The position numbers and the translations under genes are program-made. This document shows positions 1 to 7,632 of a stretch of DNA of 12,016 nucleotides, in pieces (the stretch's first letter is position 1; each line of letters begins with the position of its first letter). The stretch is from Butyrivibrio sp. (GTDB taxonomy: Bacteria > Bacillota_A > Clostridia > Lachnospirales > Lachnospiraceae), in the NCBI GenBank assembly GCA_017996845.1, contig JAGOGF010000038.1:5878-17893 (forward strand), written 5' to 3'. The notes beneath the pieces are model-generated. The model worked only from the letters and a program-made list of their open reading frames with translations, was not told where the DNA came from and did no database searches.

Positions 1-7
1 CACATCT

Positions 8-36
8 CAGAAAGGGCCCTTCGGGGTCCTTTTCTG
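8..36 (+). terminator. Hairpin with TTCG loop, terminator of an upstream gene
   Basis: The arm CAGAAAGGGCCC (8-19) pairs with GGGTCCTTTTCTG (24-36) around a TTCG tetraloop (20-23), leaving one bulged T and one G-T pair. A C-TTCG-G loop is a typical stable terminator loop. The bases after it on the + strand (37-50) are T-rich but not a clean T run. It most likely ends transcription of a + strand gene lying to the left of the window and insulates the kinase promoter that follows. The reverse orientation has no T run, so + is preferred. Confidence 0.6.
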
Positions 37-91
37 ATTATTATGTTCTTTGATCAGGGAATTTCTTTTATGTTTTTCCCCTCATCAGTTA

Positions 92-100
92 TGCTATAAT
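92..100 (+). promoter_or_regulatory. Extended -10 promoter for the hybrid kinase gene
   Basis: TGCTATAAT contains a perfect TATAAT (95-100) preceded by TG at the extended -10 position. No good -35 hexamer is seen near 72-77, which is T-rich (GTTTTT); extended -10 promoters can tolerate that. Transcription would begin near 107, giving a leader of about 130 nt before the ATG at 236. No other convincing promoter is seen between the upstream terminator and the gene. Confidence 0.5.
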
Positions 101-235
101 ATGATCGAGGTATTTTTTACCATTTTACTGTTACATCTTTTTCTTTTCATACTGCCGTACCAGATTATATTTCAGTTTCTTGGAACAGTCACCGAAATTT
201 GCACGCTCATCCAGCACCATAGACGGGGCATTGCT

Positions 236-3004
236 ATGATGAAAAAAATGTGGAATCTGATTCTTTACTTCCTAATCGGTACTTTCATGTGCTTCCTTTA
301 TTCATTTTCCGTGCACGCGGCAGATCCTTCCCCTGTTAAAACTGTACGCGTTGGATGGTATACAACCGCCGGCATTCAAAACGGTAACTCACCTGAACGG
401 ATCGGCGGGTACAACTATGAGTATCTATCCAAAATTGCACAATATGAAAACTGGAATCTGGAATTTGTATTTGGAACCTGGAATGAATTGGAACAACAGC
501 TGATAGATGGAAAAATAGACATACTGGGTGACGTTGGGAAAACGGAAACGCGCACTGCGCTTTACGACTTTTGTTCTTTCCCCAATGGTTACAGTCGTAT
601 GCTGCTTTTATGCCGTCCGGATGATGTACGGTATTTTTATAATGATTATTCTTCTTTTAATAATATGCTGATTGGTGACGAAAACAGTCAGTTTCAAAGA
701 GATCTGATGAACCAGGATGCAAAAAAACATCATTTTACGGTTCACTACAAGGAATTTGATTCTTCTGCAAATATGCTTTCTGCTCTTAACCATGGTGAAG
801 TTGATACGGTTCTGCTAAGCAATATGAGTACCTATGCCGGTTACAAAATCCTTTCTGAAGGAGTTTCCAATCCTTACTATTTTATTGTCAGTAAACACAG
901 CGATGGAATTCTGGAAGAACTGAATGACGGAATGGATCAAATTCAGAATTCAGATATGTTTTTGCAGGAAAGGCTTTTTAACAAATACTTTGGAAAAAAT
1001 GGAACCGCCTCGGCAATTGCACTTACCAAAGAAGAATCAGATTATCTGAAAACTGCTGAACCGGTGACTGTACTGGTATGCAAAGATCAGAAACCGCTAA
1101 GCTATGAGGAAAATGATTCCCTTCATGGCCTGATTCCTGATTACCTGTCATTGATATCCGAAAAAACCGGACTAAAATTTAAATATATCCTCTGTGATCA
1201 TTTCAGTGAGCTGAAATATCGTTTTATGGCAGGAGATGCCATGGCTATGGCACAGTTCCCGGATAGCTACCTGTCTGCCAGATCTGTAAACGCATACTTG
1301 ACCCAACCTTACTATACCATCCAATATGGAATGGTCAACTTACCCACGCAAAAGAAAATTACGTCAGTTGCAATTGAAACCGGGCAGGATGAATTCAAAA
1401 ATATACTGATTCAGCAAGGTTATACCCCCGTTTTTTATCCACAAGAATCCGACTGTCTCAGTGCTGTAGCTTCCGGAAAAGTTGCTGCAGCAGCTGTCAG
1501 CAGTCTGTTTTTTGAACAGCAGTCTTACCATGCCAGATACTCGTCTCTGGTATTCCGTTCTATTCCGGAGCTGAATGTGGATCTGTGTTTTGCTATTTCC
1601 AAGTCTTCCAATAATAAGATATTCACAATAATGGAAAAAGGAATGGGTGTAATCAGTGATTCCTCTGTTTCACAGCTTGTGCTGGAAAATTCCATTTTTA
1701 AACCTGCATATACCTTTTCTGATTATATTGTTATGAATGTCAAATTGATTATTGCATTTATTTTTTTATTCATGCTGACGCTTTTCTCTCTGCTCTGGTA
1801 CTATCGCCAAAGCAAAATGAATCAGGCACTCCGCCTTGCAAAACAAAATGCGGACAATGCCAATCAGGCCAAATCCATTTTTCTCTCTAATATGAGTCAT
1901 GACCTGCGTACTCCCTTAAATGGTATTTTAGGATTCACCGAAATTGCTTTACAGACACAAGATACAACTGAAAAACAGAACTGCCTGCATAAAATCGAAA
2001 TTTCAGGAAACCTTCTTCTAGCACTGGTCAACGATACCCTGGATCTGTCCCGCATCGAAAGTGGAAAAACAACACCTGAACCCGAATGGATCGACAGCTA
2101 CGATCTGACAAATACGGTTCTGATCTCCATCACGCAGATGGCAAATGAAAAAAATGTCCACCTGATCGCGGACATGAGTCAGTTTCCGCATCACCTTATT
2201 TATGTCGATAAACTTCAGATTCAGAAAATTGTACTGAATATACTATCCAATGCAATAAAATATACTCCTTCAGGAGGAACCGTACATTTTCTGGTAGAAG
2301 CACTTATTCCACCTGTAAATGGCATGACAAGACGTATTATAATAGAAGATACCGGAATTGGTATGAGTCCTGCATTCCTTGACCATCTCTATGAGCCATT
2401 TACACAGGAGCATCGGCCTGAAACAGCAAATATTCAGGGTACAGGGCTTGGTCTTGCCATTGTAAAACGTCTCGTTGACCTGATGGGCGGAACCATACAT
2501 GTGGAAAGCAAACTGAATCAGGGAACAAAATTTACGATCGAACTTCCTCTTCCATTTCGGGATCCGGAAGATCAGAAAATCATCCATTTAAAGACAGATG
2601 ACTTTGCGCTTTACGGTAAAAAAATCCTTTTATGTGAAGATAATCCTCTGAATGCTGAGATCACCTGTGCCCTCTTACAAAAAAAAGGGATCGAAACAGT
2701 TGTTGCTCAAAATGGTGCAGAAGGATTTACGCTGTTCTCTGACTCTTCCATTGGAGCTTTTGATGCGATCCTGATGGATATTCGTATGCCGGTCATGAAT
2801 GGACATGAGGCAGCAAAAGCCATACGCGCGCTGGATAGACCCGATGCTAAGACAATTCCCATTATCGCAATGAGCGCAGATGCTTTTAATGAAAATGTTC
2901 AGGAAGCAATTGAAAACGGGATGAATGCCTATCTGACCAAACCGGTCGATACTGAGATGCTGTATCGAAAATTATGGGAAACAATAGAAAAAGACAAAAA
3001 ATAA
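236..3004 (+). CDS. Hybrid sensor histidine kinase/response regulator with two extracellular solute-binding domains
   Basis: A 922-residue membrane sensor kinase of the BvgS/EvgS layout. A signal peptide or N-terminal membrane segment (about 1-30, ending near SVHAAD) is followed by two Venus-flytrap domains of the SBP_bac_3 type (about 35-256 and 275-490), a membrane segment (about 498-522), and a short coiled linker. HisKA follows with H-box SHDLRTPLN (His555), then HATPase with N-box N668/N672, DTGIGM from 705 and GTGLGLA from 735. A C-terminal receiver has acidic pocket CEDN and phospho-acceptor Asp848 (LMDIRMP). Ligand binding outside the cell should control autophosphorylation and transfer to Asp848. 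SBP_bac_3 domains often bind amino acids, but the ligand here is unknown. No C-terminal HPt domain is present, so a separate partner may be needed. The ATG at 236 (or 239) is chosen because the signal peptide starts there and GGGG lies 7 nt upstream. The frame stays open to a TTG at 50, but that start lies upstream of the promoter's -10. Confidence 0.93.
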   Translation: MMKKMWNLILYFLIGTFMCFLYSFSVHAADPSPVKTVRVGWYTTAGIQNGNSPERIGGYNYEYLSKIAQYENWNLEFVFGTWNELEQQLIDGKIDILGDVGKTETRTALYDFCSFPNGYSRMLLLCRPDDVRYFYNDYSSFNNMLIGDENSQFQRDLMNQDAKKHHFTVHYKEFDSSANMLSALNHGEVDTVLLSNMSTYAGYKILSEGVSNPYYFIVSKHSDGILEELNDGMDQIQNSDMFLQERLFNKYFGKNGTASAIALTKEESDYLKTAEPVTVLVCKDQKPLSYEENDSLHGLIPDYLSLISEKTGLKFKYILCDHFSELKYRFMAGDAMAMAQFPDSYLSARSVNAYLTQPYYTIQYGMVNLPTQKKITSVAIETGQDEFKNILIQQGYTPVFYPQESDCLSAVASGKVAAAAVSSLFFEQQSYHARYSSLVFRSIPELNVDLCFAISKSSNNKIFTIMEKGMGVISDSSVSQLVLENSIFKPAYTFSDYIVMNVKLIIAFIFLFMLTLFSLLWYYRQSKMNQALRLAKQNADNANQAKSIFLSNMSHDLRTPLNGILGFTEIALQTQDTTEKQNCLHKIEISGNLLLALVNDTLDLSRIESGKTTPEPEWIDSYDLTNTVLISITQMANEKNVHLIADMSQFPHHLIYVDKLQIQKIVLNILSNAIKYTPSGGTVHFLVEALIPPVNGMTRRIIIEDTGIGMSPAFLDHLYEPFTQEHRPETANIQGTGLGLAIVKRLVDLMGGTIHVESKLNQGTKFTIELPLPFRDPEDQKIIHLKTDDFALYGKKILLCEDNPLNAEITCALLQKKGIETVVAQNGAEGFTLFSDSSIGAFDAILMDIRMPVMNGHEAAKAIRALDRPDAKTIPIIAMSADAFNENVQEAIENGMNAYLTKPVDTEMLYRKLWETIEKDKK

Positions 3005-3195
3005 ACTGTTGCATCCTCCCAATGCGCGTTTCATAACAAAATTGAAGCTGCTAAGGCTTGGCATTTCATACCTTTTGTTCTCACCTTTTACAACGCTCCA
3101 AAAAGCATGCAGTTTATCCGACGTTAAATAATTATGCAAATCCAAAACTTCTTTGGGACATTTCTTTTATCTTGCAGATAAAAATATAAAAATAT
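3005..3195. other. Intergenic spacer downstream of the kinase, no gene seen
   Basis: This is the first third of the 584-bp gap between kinase and chemoreceptor. I see no coding frame with a ribosome binding site and no hairpin followed by a T run, so no intrinsic terminator for the kinase can be named. A long-range pairing between 3002-3014 and 3107-3116 (TAAACT plus GCAT against ATGCAGTTTA) exists but is not terminator-like. The stretch becomes very AT-rich after 3175. Confidence 0.5.
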
Positions 3196-3224
3196 CTTAC
3201 AGTACATCATAATTTATGTAGAAT
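3196..3224 (+). promoter_or_regulatory. Candidate sigma-A-type promoter for the chemoreceptor gene
   Basis: CTTACA (3196-3201, 4 of 6 matches to TTGACA) and TAGAAT (3219-3224, 5 of 6 to TATAAT) are separated by exactly 17 bp in very AT-rich DNA. Transcription would start near 3231 and give a leader of about 358 nt. A TATAAT at 3245-3250 is an alternative -10 but has no recognisable -35. No motility-sigma (SigD-type) promoter was found upstream of this gene. Confidence 0.4.
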
Positions 3225-3309
3225 ATGTAATTTTAATATGATAGTATAATTATCATAAAGACAATAATTTGTAAAAAATAACCAAAAAGATTATCTCTGT
3301 TTCATACGT

Positions 3310-3421
3310 TGAATCGATTTATCCGGATTGGATTACCCTGCCTTGTGCGGCGGTTTTGATTCATAAAAGTATAATGAATCAGCATAATAATCTTTATAAA
3401 CATCTGTCAGGGAGGACAGAT
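3310..3421 (+). other. Candidate structured leader RNA with alternative hairpins
   Basis: An outer pairing TGAATC (3310-3315) with GATTCA (3358-3363) encloses a GC-rich stem of ACC+GCC (3335-3337, 3340-3342) with GGCGGT (3349-3354) and loop TTGTGC. The same TGATTC segment can instead pair perfectly as TGATTCAT (3357-3364) with ATGAATCA (3374-3381) around a 9-nt loop, so the two folds exclude each other. A further hairpin ATCTGTC/GACAGAT (3402-3408/3415-3421) presents AGGGAG in its loop. The layout resembles a switch or a protein-binding leader, but no named riboswitch consensus was recognised and no T run follows. The function is inference only. Confidence 0.3.
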
Positions 3422-3529
3422 TATACTACATTTCATTGATACAATTCCTTTTCCTGTGCGTGCTGATTGTTTTTATATATTCAATTTCAACACACTTTGT
3501 GAGGGATTGTTTTTTTTACAATTAAAGTC

Positions 3530-3551
3530 TTGAAAATTCTTTTGTTTTCAA
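3530..3551 (+). repeat. Inverted repeat just upstream of the chemoreceptor ribosome binding site
   Basis: TTGAAAA (3530-3536) and TTTTCAA (3545-3551) are perfect inverted arms around an 8-nt loop. A small second stem CCCT/AGGG (3555-3558/3565-3568) follows, only 6 nt before the AAGGAGGG. Either could be an operator or an RNA hairpin that influences translation. Both are AT-rich or short, so chance is possible. Confidence 0.3.
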
Positions 3552-3574
3552 ATTCCCTGAATGAAGGGCTAAAG

Positions 3575-3582
3575 AAGGAGGG
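3575..3582 (+). promoter_or_regulatory. Strong ribosome binding site that fixes a TTG start
   Basis: AAGGAGGG ends 6 nt before the TTG at 3589 and 18 nt before the first in-frame ATG at 3601. The spacing clearly favours TTG as the start codon of the chemoreceptor, which adds a Leu-Lys-Lys segment ahead of the ATG. Confidence 0.8.
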
Positions 3583-3588
3583 ATCATT

Positions 3589-5583
3589 TTGTTAAAAAAA
3601 ATGAATCTGAGAAGTATCAAAAGTAAGCTGTTTATCAGTTTGTTTTCGATCTGTATATTTCCGTTGTTTATATCGGGGTTCTTTTCTTACCAACAGTCAA
3701 AATCCGTATTATCAAAAAAACTTTCGGTTACCAGTTCGCAAACACTGTCTGAAATCAGCAGCGGATTGACCGACTATTTTACTGGTTTTACAGGCAGTGT
3801 TTCAATAATTGCAAGCAATAATAATTTTATTAATGTCGATGATGCAGACAATTTCAATTATGTTCCTGATTTATTAAAGAATCTGACAGAAAGTAACAAA
3901 GATATTGTGGACTCCTACTTTGGAACCGAATCCGGAAAATTTTCCATATATCCGAATGCACAGATGCCGGATGGTTATGATGCCAGAAAAAGATCCTGGT
4001 ATGAAGAAGGGGTAAAAGCAAACGGAAAAGTTACGATTACTTCTCCATATGTGGATGCTGCATCCGGAAACACAGTAGTCGGGATCGTTCAGGCTGTCAT
4101 GAAGGATGGAAAAGTTGTAGGTGTTATCGGCCTTGACTGCTCACTTTCTTCTCTTGCTGAACGTATTGGGGTAAAAAAAGTTGGCAATTCCGGCTCCGTC
4201 AGCATCAGTGACCCCAGCGGCATTGTAATCGCACATTCCGATAAAAGTCTGATCGGTACCGATGCAATTACAAAACTGTCATTTTGGAATGAAGTAAAAT
4301 CCGGAAAACAGGGTTTTGTTACTTACCTTTACAATGGCAAAGAAAAGTTCGGTGTTTATACAACCAATGAACTGACGGGCTGGAAGATTGTGGCTGCTCT
4401 GGAACAAAATGAACTGTCGGATGATACCAGAACCATTATTATCACTACCGGAATCATAACGCTGATCATGGCCGTCATTGCTGTTATTCTCTCTTTTATC
4501 CTAAGCAATGGAATTGCAGCAAACATCCAGAGACTGCAGGAGGTATTTGACAAGGCTTCCAATGGTGATCTCTCTACCTTCACAAATATTAAATCAAGAG
4601 ATGAGCTTGGAAATCTGGGTAAAAACTATAATGATATGATCAAGAATATCGGTGCTCTTCTGGAAAGTGCAAAAAAGACTTCCGCTACCGTATATGAAAC
4701 ATCTTCAGGGCTTTCCAGCATGGCCGAAGAAACAACTGCCTCTATGTCCAAGGTTTCAATGGCCGTTTCTGAAATTGCACAGGGTGCAATGAACCTTGCC
4801 GAGAATTCGCAGGAGACAGTGACCAGTATCGGAGAACTCTCCAATAAACTTGATACCATTTCAAATGTTACAAGTGATATGAATAATGTATCAAATAATA
4901 CAAAAGAGCTGAGCACTGAAGGAATCGGAATTGTAAATGTTCTGATCAGTAAGAACAGCGAAACAATGGAAGCTACTCTGAAGGTTGCGGATATTGTTAC
5001 AAATATGAATGAAAGCGTCAAAAAAATCAGTACCATTTCGGATGCCATTACCGAAATTACGGAACAGACCAACTTGCTCTCTCTGAATGCCTCTATTGAA
5101 GCAGCCCGTGCAGGTGATGCCGGAAAAGGCTTTGCTGTTGTTGCAAGTGAAATCGGCAAACTCGCAGAACAGTCAAAGAAATCTACGGAACAGATCACTG
5201 TTTTGATCGAAGAAATTCAGGAAAAAGCAGATATTGTCGTTCAGGCAATGAATGGAACCAAAGAAATTAATCAGGAACAGAATCAGGCTGTAACCAAGAC
5301 AGAAAAAATATTTAATGATATCTCAGCTTCCATAACAGATCTGACCGGAAAGGTTATCGAAGTAAAATCTTCTGTAGACGAAATGCAGACACAAAAGCAG
5401 ATTTTTGTAACACAGGTTGAGAGCAGTTCTGCGATTTCTGAAGAGACCGCTGCTTCCACTGAAGAGGTTACCGCTTCTGCTGAAAGAGTAACAGAAACCA
5501 TGTCCAGGTTCAGTCAGAATACAGAAGATCTGAAACAGTTAGCTGAAAAGCTCAAGAAAGAAATTGATAAATTTAAAATGTAA
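3589..5583 (+). CDS. Methyl-accepting chemotaxis protein with dCache_1 sensor domain
   Basis: A 664-residue transmembrane chemoreceptor. Order of domains: TM1 (about 14-33), extracellular dCache_1 (about 36-278), TM2 (about 281-305), HAMP (about 306-358), and a long cytoplasmic MCP signalling coiled coil (about 400-640). The conserved hairpin tip [20 protein letters not shown] begins at Glu492 and is followed by [18 protein letters not shown]. This tip binds CheA/CheW and so biases the flagellar motor. The sensor domain shows Tyr130, Arg135, Trp137, Tyr138, Tyr154, Asp156 and Asp183 in the spacing of the dCache amino-acid-binding motif, so an amino acid attractant is predicted. There is no C-terminal CheR/CheB-docking pentapeptide. 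The gene starts at TTG because of the ribosome binding site position, has its own candidate promoter and leader, and ends at a strong terminator, so it appears to be monocistronic. Confidence 0.95.
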   Translation: MLKKMNLRSIKSKLFISLFSICIFPLFISGFFSYQQSKSVLSKKLSVTSSQTLSEISSGLTDYFTGFTGSVSIIASNNNFINVDDADNFNYVPDLLKNLTESNKDIVDSYFGTESGKFSIYPNAQMPDGYDARKRSWYEEGVKANGKVTITSPYVDAASGNTVVGIVQAVMKDGKVVGVIGLDCSLSSLAERIGVKKVGNSGSVSISDPSGIVIAHSDKSLIGTDAITKLSFWNEVKSGKQGFVTYLYNGKEKFGVYTTNELTGWKIVAALEQNELSDDTRTIIITTGIITLIMAVIAVILSFILSNGIAANIQRLQEVFDKASNGDLSTFTNIKSRDELGNLGKNYNDMIKNIGALLESAKKTSATVYETSSGLSSMAEETTASMSKVSMAVSEIAQGAMNLAENSQETVTSIGELSNKLDTISNVTSDMNNVSNNTKELSTEGIGIVNVLISKNSETMEATLKVADIVTNMNESVKKISTISDAITEITEQTNLLSLNASIEAARAGDAGKGFAVVASEIGKLAEQSKKSTEQITVLIEEIQEKADIVVQAMNGTKEINQEQNQAVTKTEKIFNDISASITDLTGKVIEVKSSVDEMQTQKQIFVTQVESSSAISEETAASTEEVTASAERVTETMSRFSQNTEDLKQLAEKLKKEIDKFKM

Positions 5584-5593
5584 TTCAATTATA

Positions 5594-5638
5594 AAAGTCA
5601 TTGGTGCTGAATCGCAGCGCCAATGACTTTATTTTTTT
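5594..5638 (+). terminator. Strong intrinsic terminator, probably bidirectional
   Basis: AAAGTCATTGGTGCTG (5594-5609) pairs with CAGCGCCAATGACTTT (5615-5630) along 16 positions with one G-T pair and a 5-nt loop AATCG, then seven T residues follow at 5632-5638. It ends the chemoreceptor transcript. Read on the - strand the same hairpin lies 11 nt past the stop of the HD gene and is followed by TTTTATAATT, so it likely also ends the convergent operon, though less efficiently. Confidence 0.92.
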
Positions 5639-5640
5639 GC

Positions 5641-6147
5641 TCATTTCGTCACAGTTGTTCTCAAATATATATCCTGCAACAGTTTTTTCCCTGTTTCCGT
5701 ATGGAAAATATTCCTTTGTACTGCTTCCACAGCATCCCTTGTCATATTGCTCTCATCTGCATTTACCAGAAAATCCGCTTCCAGAAGAATCTGGTAATCC
5801 ATCCCATCTACATTCGTATACGTGTGATGGTGTGCCACCAGATAACTGACTCTTTCGATCAGTTTTTCCGGAAGTGCCAGCTCAGACAACAATGCTGCTG
5901 CAAGAGGTCCACCTTCCTGTTCCTGATAATTCCCGTTGGTATTACCATATTTCTGTCTGCAGAGCGGGCATGCAATATCATGAACAAGTGCTGAGATTTC
6001 AAGAATCTCCTGCTGCTCCGGATCCAATTGTTCACTCATTCCGATCGTTCTTGCAAACGCATATACTTTCATAAAATGATTGATATCATGAAGATTCCCC
6101 TCGGAAAATGTGATCATCTTATTGGTTACCGCACTGACATTTACCAT
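5641..6147 (-). CDS. HD-domain metal-dependent hydrolase
   Basis: A 168-residue cytoplasmic protein of the HD superfamily, whose members hydrolyse phosphate esters such as nucleotides with a divalent metal. Visible metal-binding pattern: His24 (in LHDINH), His56-Asp57 (LVHDIA), an HHH run at 106-108 (VAHHHTYT), and Asp125 (LEADFL). The CPLC pair right after the HD motif (Cys60, Cys63) and the KYGNTNGN stretch resemble a small, uncharacterised clostridial HD group. The start ATG has AAAGGAG 9 nt upstream, and that site abuts the stop codon of ogt 15 nt away, so the gene is last in the operon and probably co-translated with ogt. The substrate is unknown. Nothing suggests a RelA/SpoT or cyclic-dinucleotide (HD-GYP) type. 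Confidence 0.85.
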   Translation of the reverse strand: MVNVSAVTNKMITFSEGNLHDINHFMKVYAFARTIGMSEQLDPEQQEILEISALVHDIACPLCRQKYGNTNGNYQEQEGGPLAAALLSELALPEKLIERVSYLVAHHHTYTNVDGMDYQILLEADFLVNADESNMTRDAVEAVQRNIFHTETGKKLLQDIYLRTTVTK

Positions 6148-6162
6148 TGTATTACGCTCCTT

Positions 6163-6678
6163 TTAGTTAAAACTGATTTTCTGTGACTGTTCCAGTTTCA
6201 GCAGTATCTCTTTCCGCCAGATTCCACCCGCATACCCTGTCAGTCTGCCATTTGTCCCCAGAACTCTGTGACAGGGAATGATGATGGAGATTCTGTTATG
6301 TCCGACCGCCCCGCCAACTGCCTGCGCCGACATCGTCTGATAGCCCATCTGCTTCGCAATCATCTGCGCAATTTCTCCATAGGTCATTGTATCACCATAG
6401 GGTATTTTGAGAAGGATATCCCAAACAGCCTTCTGAAAGGAAGTCCCATTCAGGCGCAACGGCAGACGGAAATCCGGATTATTACCGGAGAAATAGGAAT
6501 CAAGCCATTCTGCTGCTTTTTTTAATATTTCCGTATTCTTATCTGCGTAAATTATCTCAGGGTGTAGCGGATAAAATTTCTGACCTTCAAACCAGATCCC
6601 GGTCAATCCGTCTGTATCTGCCGTAAGAAGCATTTTCCCGATTGGTGATTCATAATACTGTGCACTTTCCACCAGCAA
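6163..6678 (-). CDS. ogt: Methylated-DNA--protein-cysteine S-methyltransferase
   Basis: A 171-residue O6-alkylguanine-DNA alkyltransferase. It transfers the alkyl group from O6-alkylguanine in DNA onto its own active-site cysteine in a single-turnover repair reaction. An N-terminal ribonuclease-H-like domain (about 5-75, with SPIGKMLL near the start) is followed by the DNA-binding domain (about 78-165) with the winged helix-turn-helix and active site IPCHRV (Cys136), then TGYAGG and a terminal LLKLE. The position that normally holds the arginine finger (ARAVGG in the family) is Gln119 here (SAQAVGG), and HNR replaces the usual NP after the glycines. The start is uncertain: TTG at 6678, with AAAGG 4 nt upstream, or GTG at 6672. 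Either start lies within about 10 nt of the upstream peptidase stop, so translational coupling is likely. There is no Ada-type regulatory domain. Confidence 0.93.
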   Translation of the reverse strand: MLVESAQYYESPIGKMLLTADTDGLTGIWFEGQKFYPLHPEIIYADKNTEILKKAAEWLDSYFSGNNPDFRLPLRLNGTSFQKAVWDILLKIPYGDTMTYGEIAQMIAKQMGYQTMSAQAVGGAVGHNRISIIIPCHRVLGTNGRLTGYAGGIWRKEILLKLEQSQKISFN

Positions 6679-6679
6679 C

Positions 6680-7567
6680 CTACCTTTCTTTTTCCATCAG
6701 CCATTTTTGAAGCATTTCACAGTATTTATCATTCTGCTCTGCAAAACACATATGCCTTGCTCCCTCAAACAATTCCCATACCGCATCCGGAATCCTGTCA
6801 TACATTGTTTTGGCAACCAGCGGAGAACACAGATCATTTGTCCCGCTTACAATAAGTGCCGGGACCGAAATCTCCCCCAGACGATCCGTATAATCATAAT
6901 CTTTGAGTGACCCGCTCGGTGTATATTCATTGGGTCCCCAGGCATACAGATAGGATTCTGCTCCAATTTTCTTTGGCCTTGTAAGACATTCCGGTGTCTG
7001 TGCATCTGCTTCTCCTGCACAATATCGTTCCATAAAATGTTCATTTGCAGTCAGATAATCTTCTGCTGTATAATCTCCACTTTCCTCCGCCCGTGCAATG
7101 GCTTCCTGATCCTGCTGTGTCAGAAAATGAATACGTCTGTGCTGCTCCCGTGACCAGAGTGCACTGGATGAAAGCGTGCTAGACAGGATCAATGACTGTA
7201 CCCCATGGGGTTTTTCTGCAATCATATATGCAATTGCAAGCATCCCGCCCCAGGACTGTCCCAATATATGAACCCGATCCAGATGCAGATAGCTTCTGAT
7301 CTGCTTCAGTTCATCGATCCATGTCTGTGCTTTCCAGAGATCTGCTCTTCCCTCTACAAATGATTCTCCGCATCCGATCTGATCATAGGAAATAACCTGC
7401 CTGCCGGTGTCTGCAATCCGGTCCAGCATTTCCATGTAATTGTGTGTGGATCCCGGCCCCCCATGCAAGCAAAGAAGCGGCGCTTTCCGGGCATCCTTCT
7501 GTTCTCCCACCATTCTGTAATAAGTTCGGTATTCCATAAAGGGCATATAGCCTTCCTGTATTGTCAT
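6680..7567 (-). CDS. Alpha/beta hydrolase, proline iminopeptidase family (peptidase S33)
   Basis: A 295-residue cytoplasmic serine hydrolase of the proline-iminopeptidase type, which removes N-terminal proline or similar residues from short peptides. Counting from the ATG at 7567, the oxyanion motif HGGPGS is at about 35-40, the nucleophile elbow GQSWGG holds Ser105, and the rest of the triad is Asp245 (GTNDL) and His272 (ARHMCF). The WGPNEYTPSGSLKDYD stretch in the lid is typical of this subfamily. Three in-frame ATGs lie at 7579, 7573 and 7567. The last is preferred because GAGG sits 6 nt before it and the family usually starts near IQEGYMPF. It follows amrS after about 65 nt and is 1 nt from the possible ogt TTG start. 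Exact substrate is not shown by sequence; other S33 members act on different small esters or amides. Confidence 0.92.
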   Translation of the reverse strand: MTIQEGYMPFMEYRTYYRMVGEQKDARKAPLLCLHGGPGSTHNYMEMLDRIADTGRQVISYDQIGCGESFVEGRADLWKAQTWIDELKQIRSYLHLDRVHILGQSWGGMLAIAYMIAEKPHGVQSLILSSTLSSSALWSREQHRRIHFLTQQDQEAIARAEESGDYTAEDYLTANEHFMERYCAGEADAQTPECLTRPKKIGAESYLYAWGPNEYTPSGSLKDYDYTDRLGEISVPALIVSGTNDLCSPLVAKTMYDRIPDAVWELFEGARHMCFAEQNDKYCEMLQKWLMEKER

Positions 7568-7632
7568 TTTCATCCTCATATTTTTTCCGACTGATCAGTT
7601 CCACACGGATAACCTTGTATCCATTATCCTTT

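Noticed and set aside
50..235. In-frame N-terminal extension of the kinase from TTG at 50 or ATG at 101
   Set aside because: The TTG lies upstream of the predicted -10 (95-100) and the ATG at 101 touches it. Neither has a ribosome binding site, and a clear signal peptide begins at 236/239.
3436..3525. A 29-codon hydrophobic leader peptide starting at TTG 3436, downstream of AGGGAGG (3409-3415)
   Set aside because: The ribosome binding site is about 20 nt away from the TTG, too far, and no better in-frame start exists between them.
3231..3588. A cyclic-di-GMP or other named riboswitch before the chemoreceptor
   Set aside because: I compared by eye with the GEMM-I, c-di-GMP-II, preQ1, fluoride and guanidine-III consensus features and found no match.
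4626..5198. A 190-codon open frame antisense to the chemoreceptor
   Set aside because: It is rich in Ser, Val and Ile, has no family motif and no ribosome binding site, and mirrors the repetitive coiled-coil coding of the real gene.
7580..7632. Hairpin GGATA/TATCC in the amrS-peptidase gap as an internal terminator or promoter
   Set aside because: The stem is only five pairs, no T run follows, and no -35/-10 pair is visible. It is more likely plain spacer within the operon.
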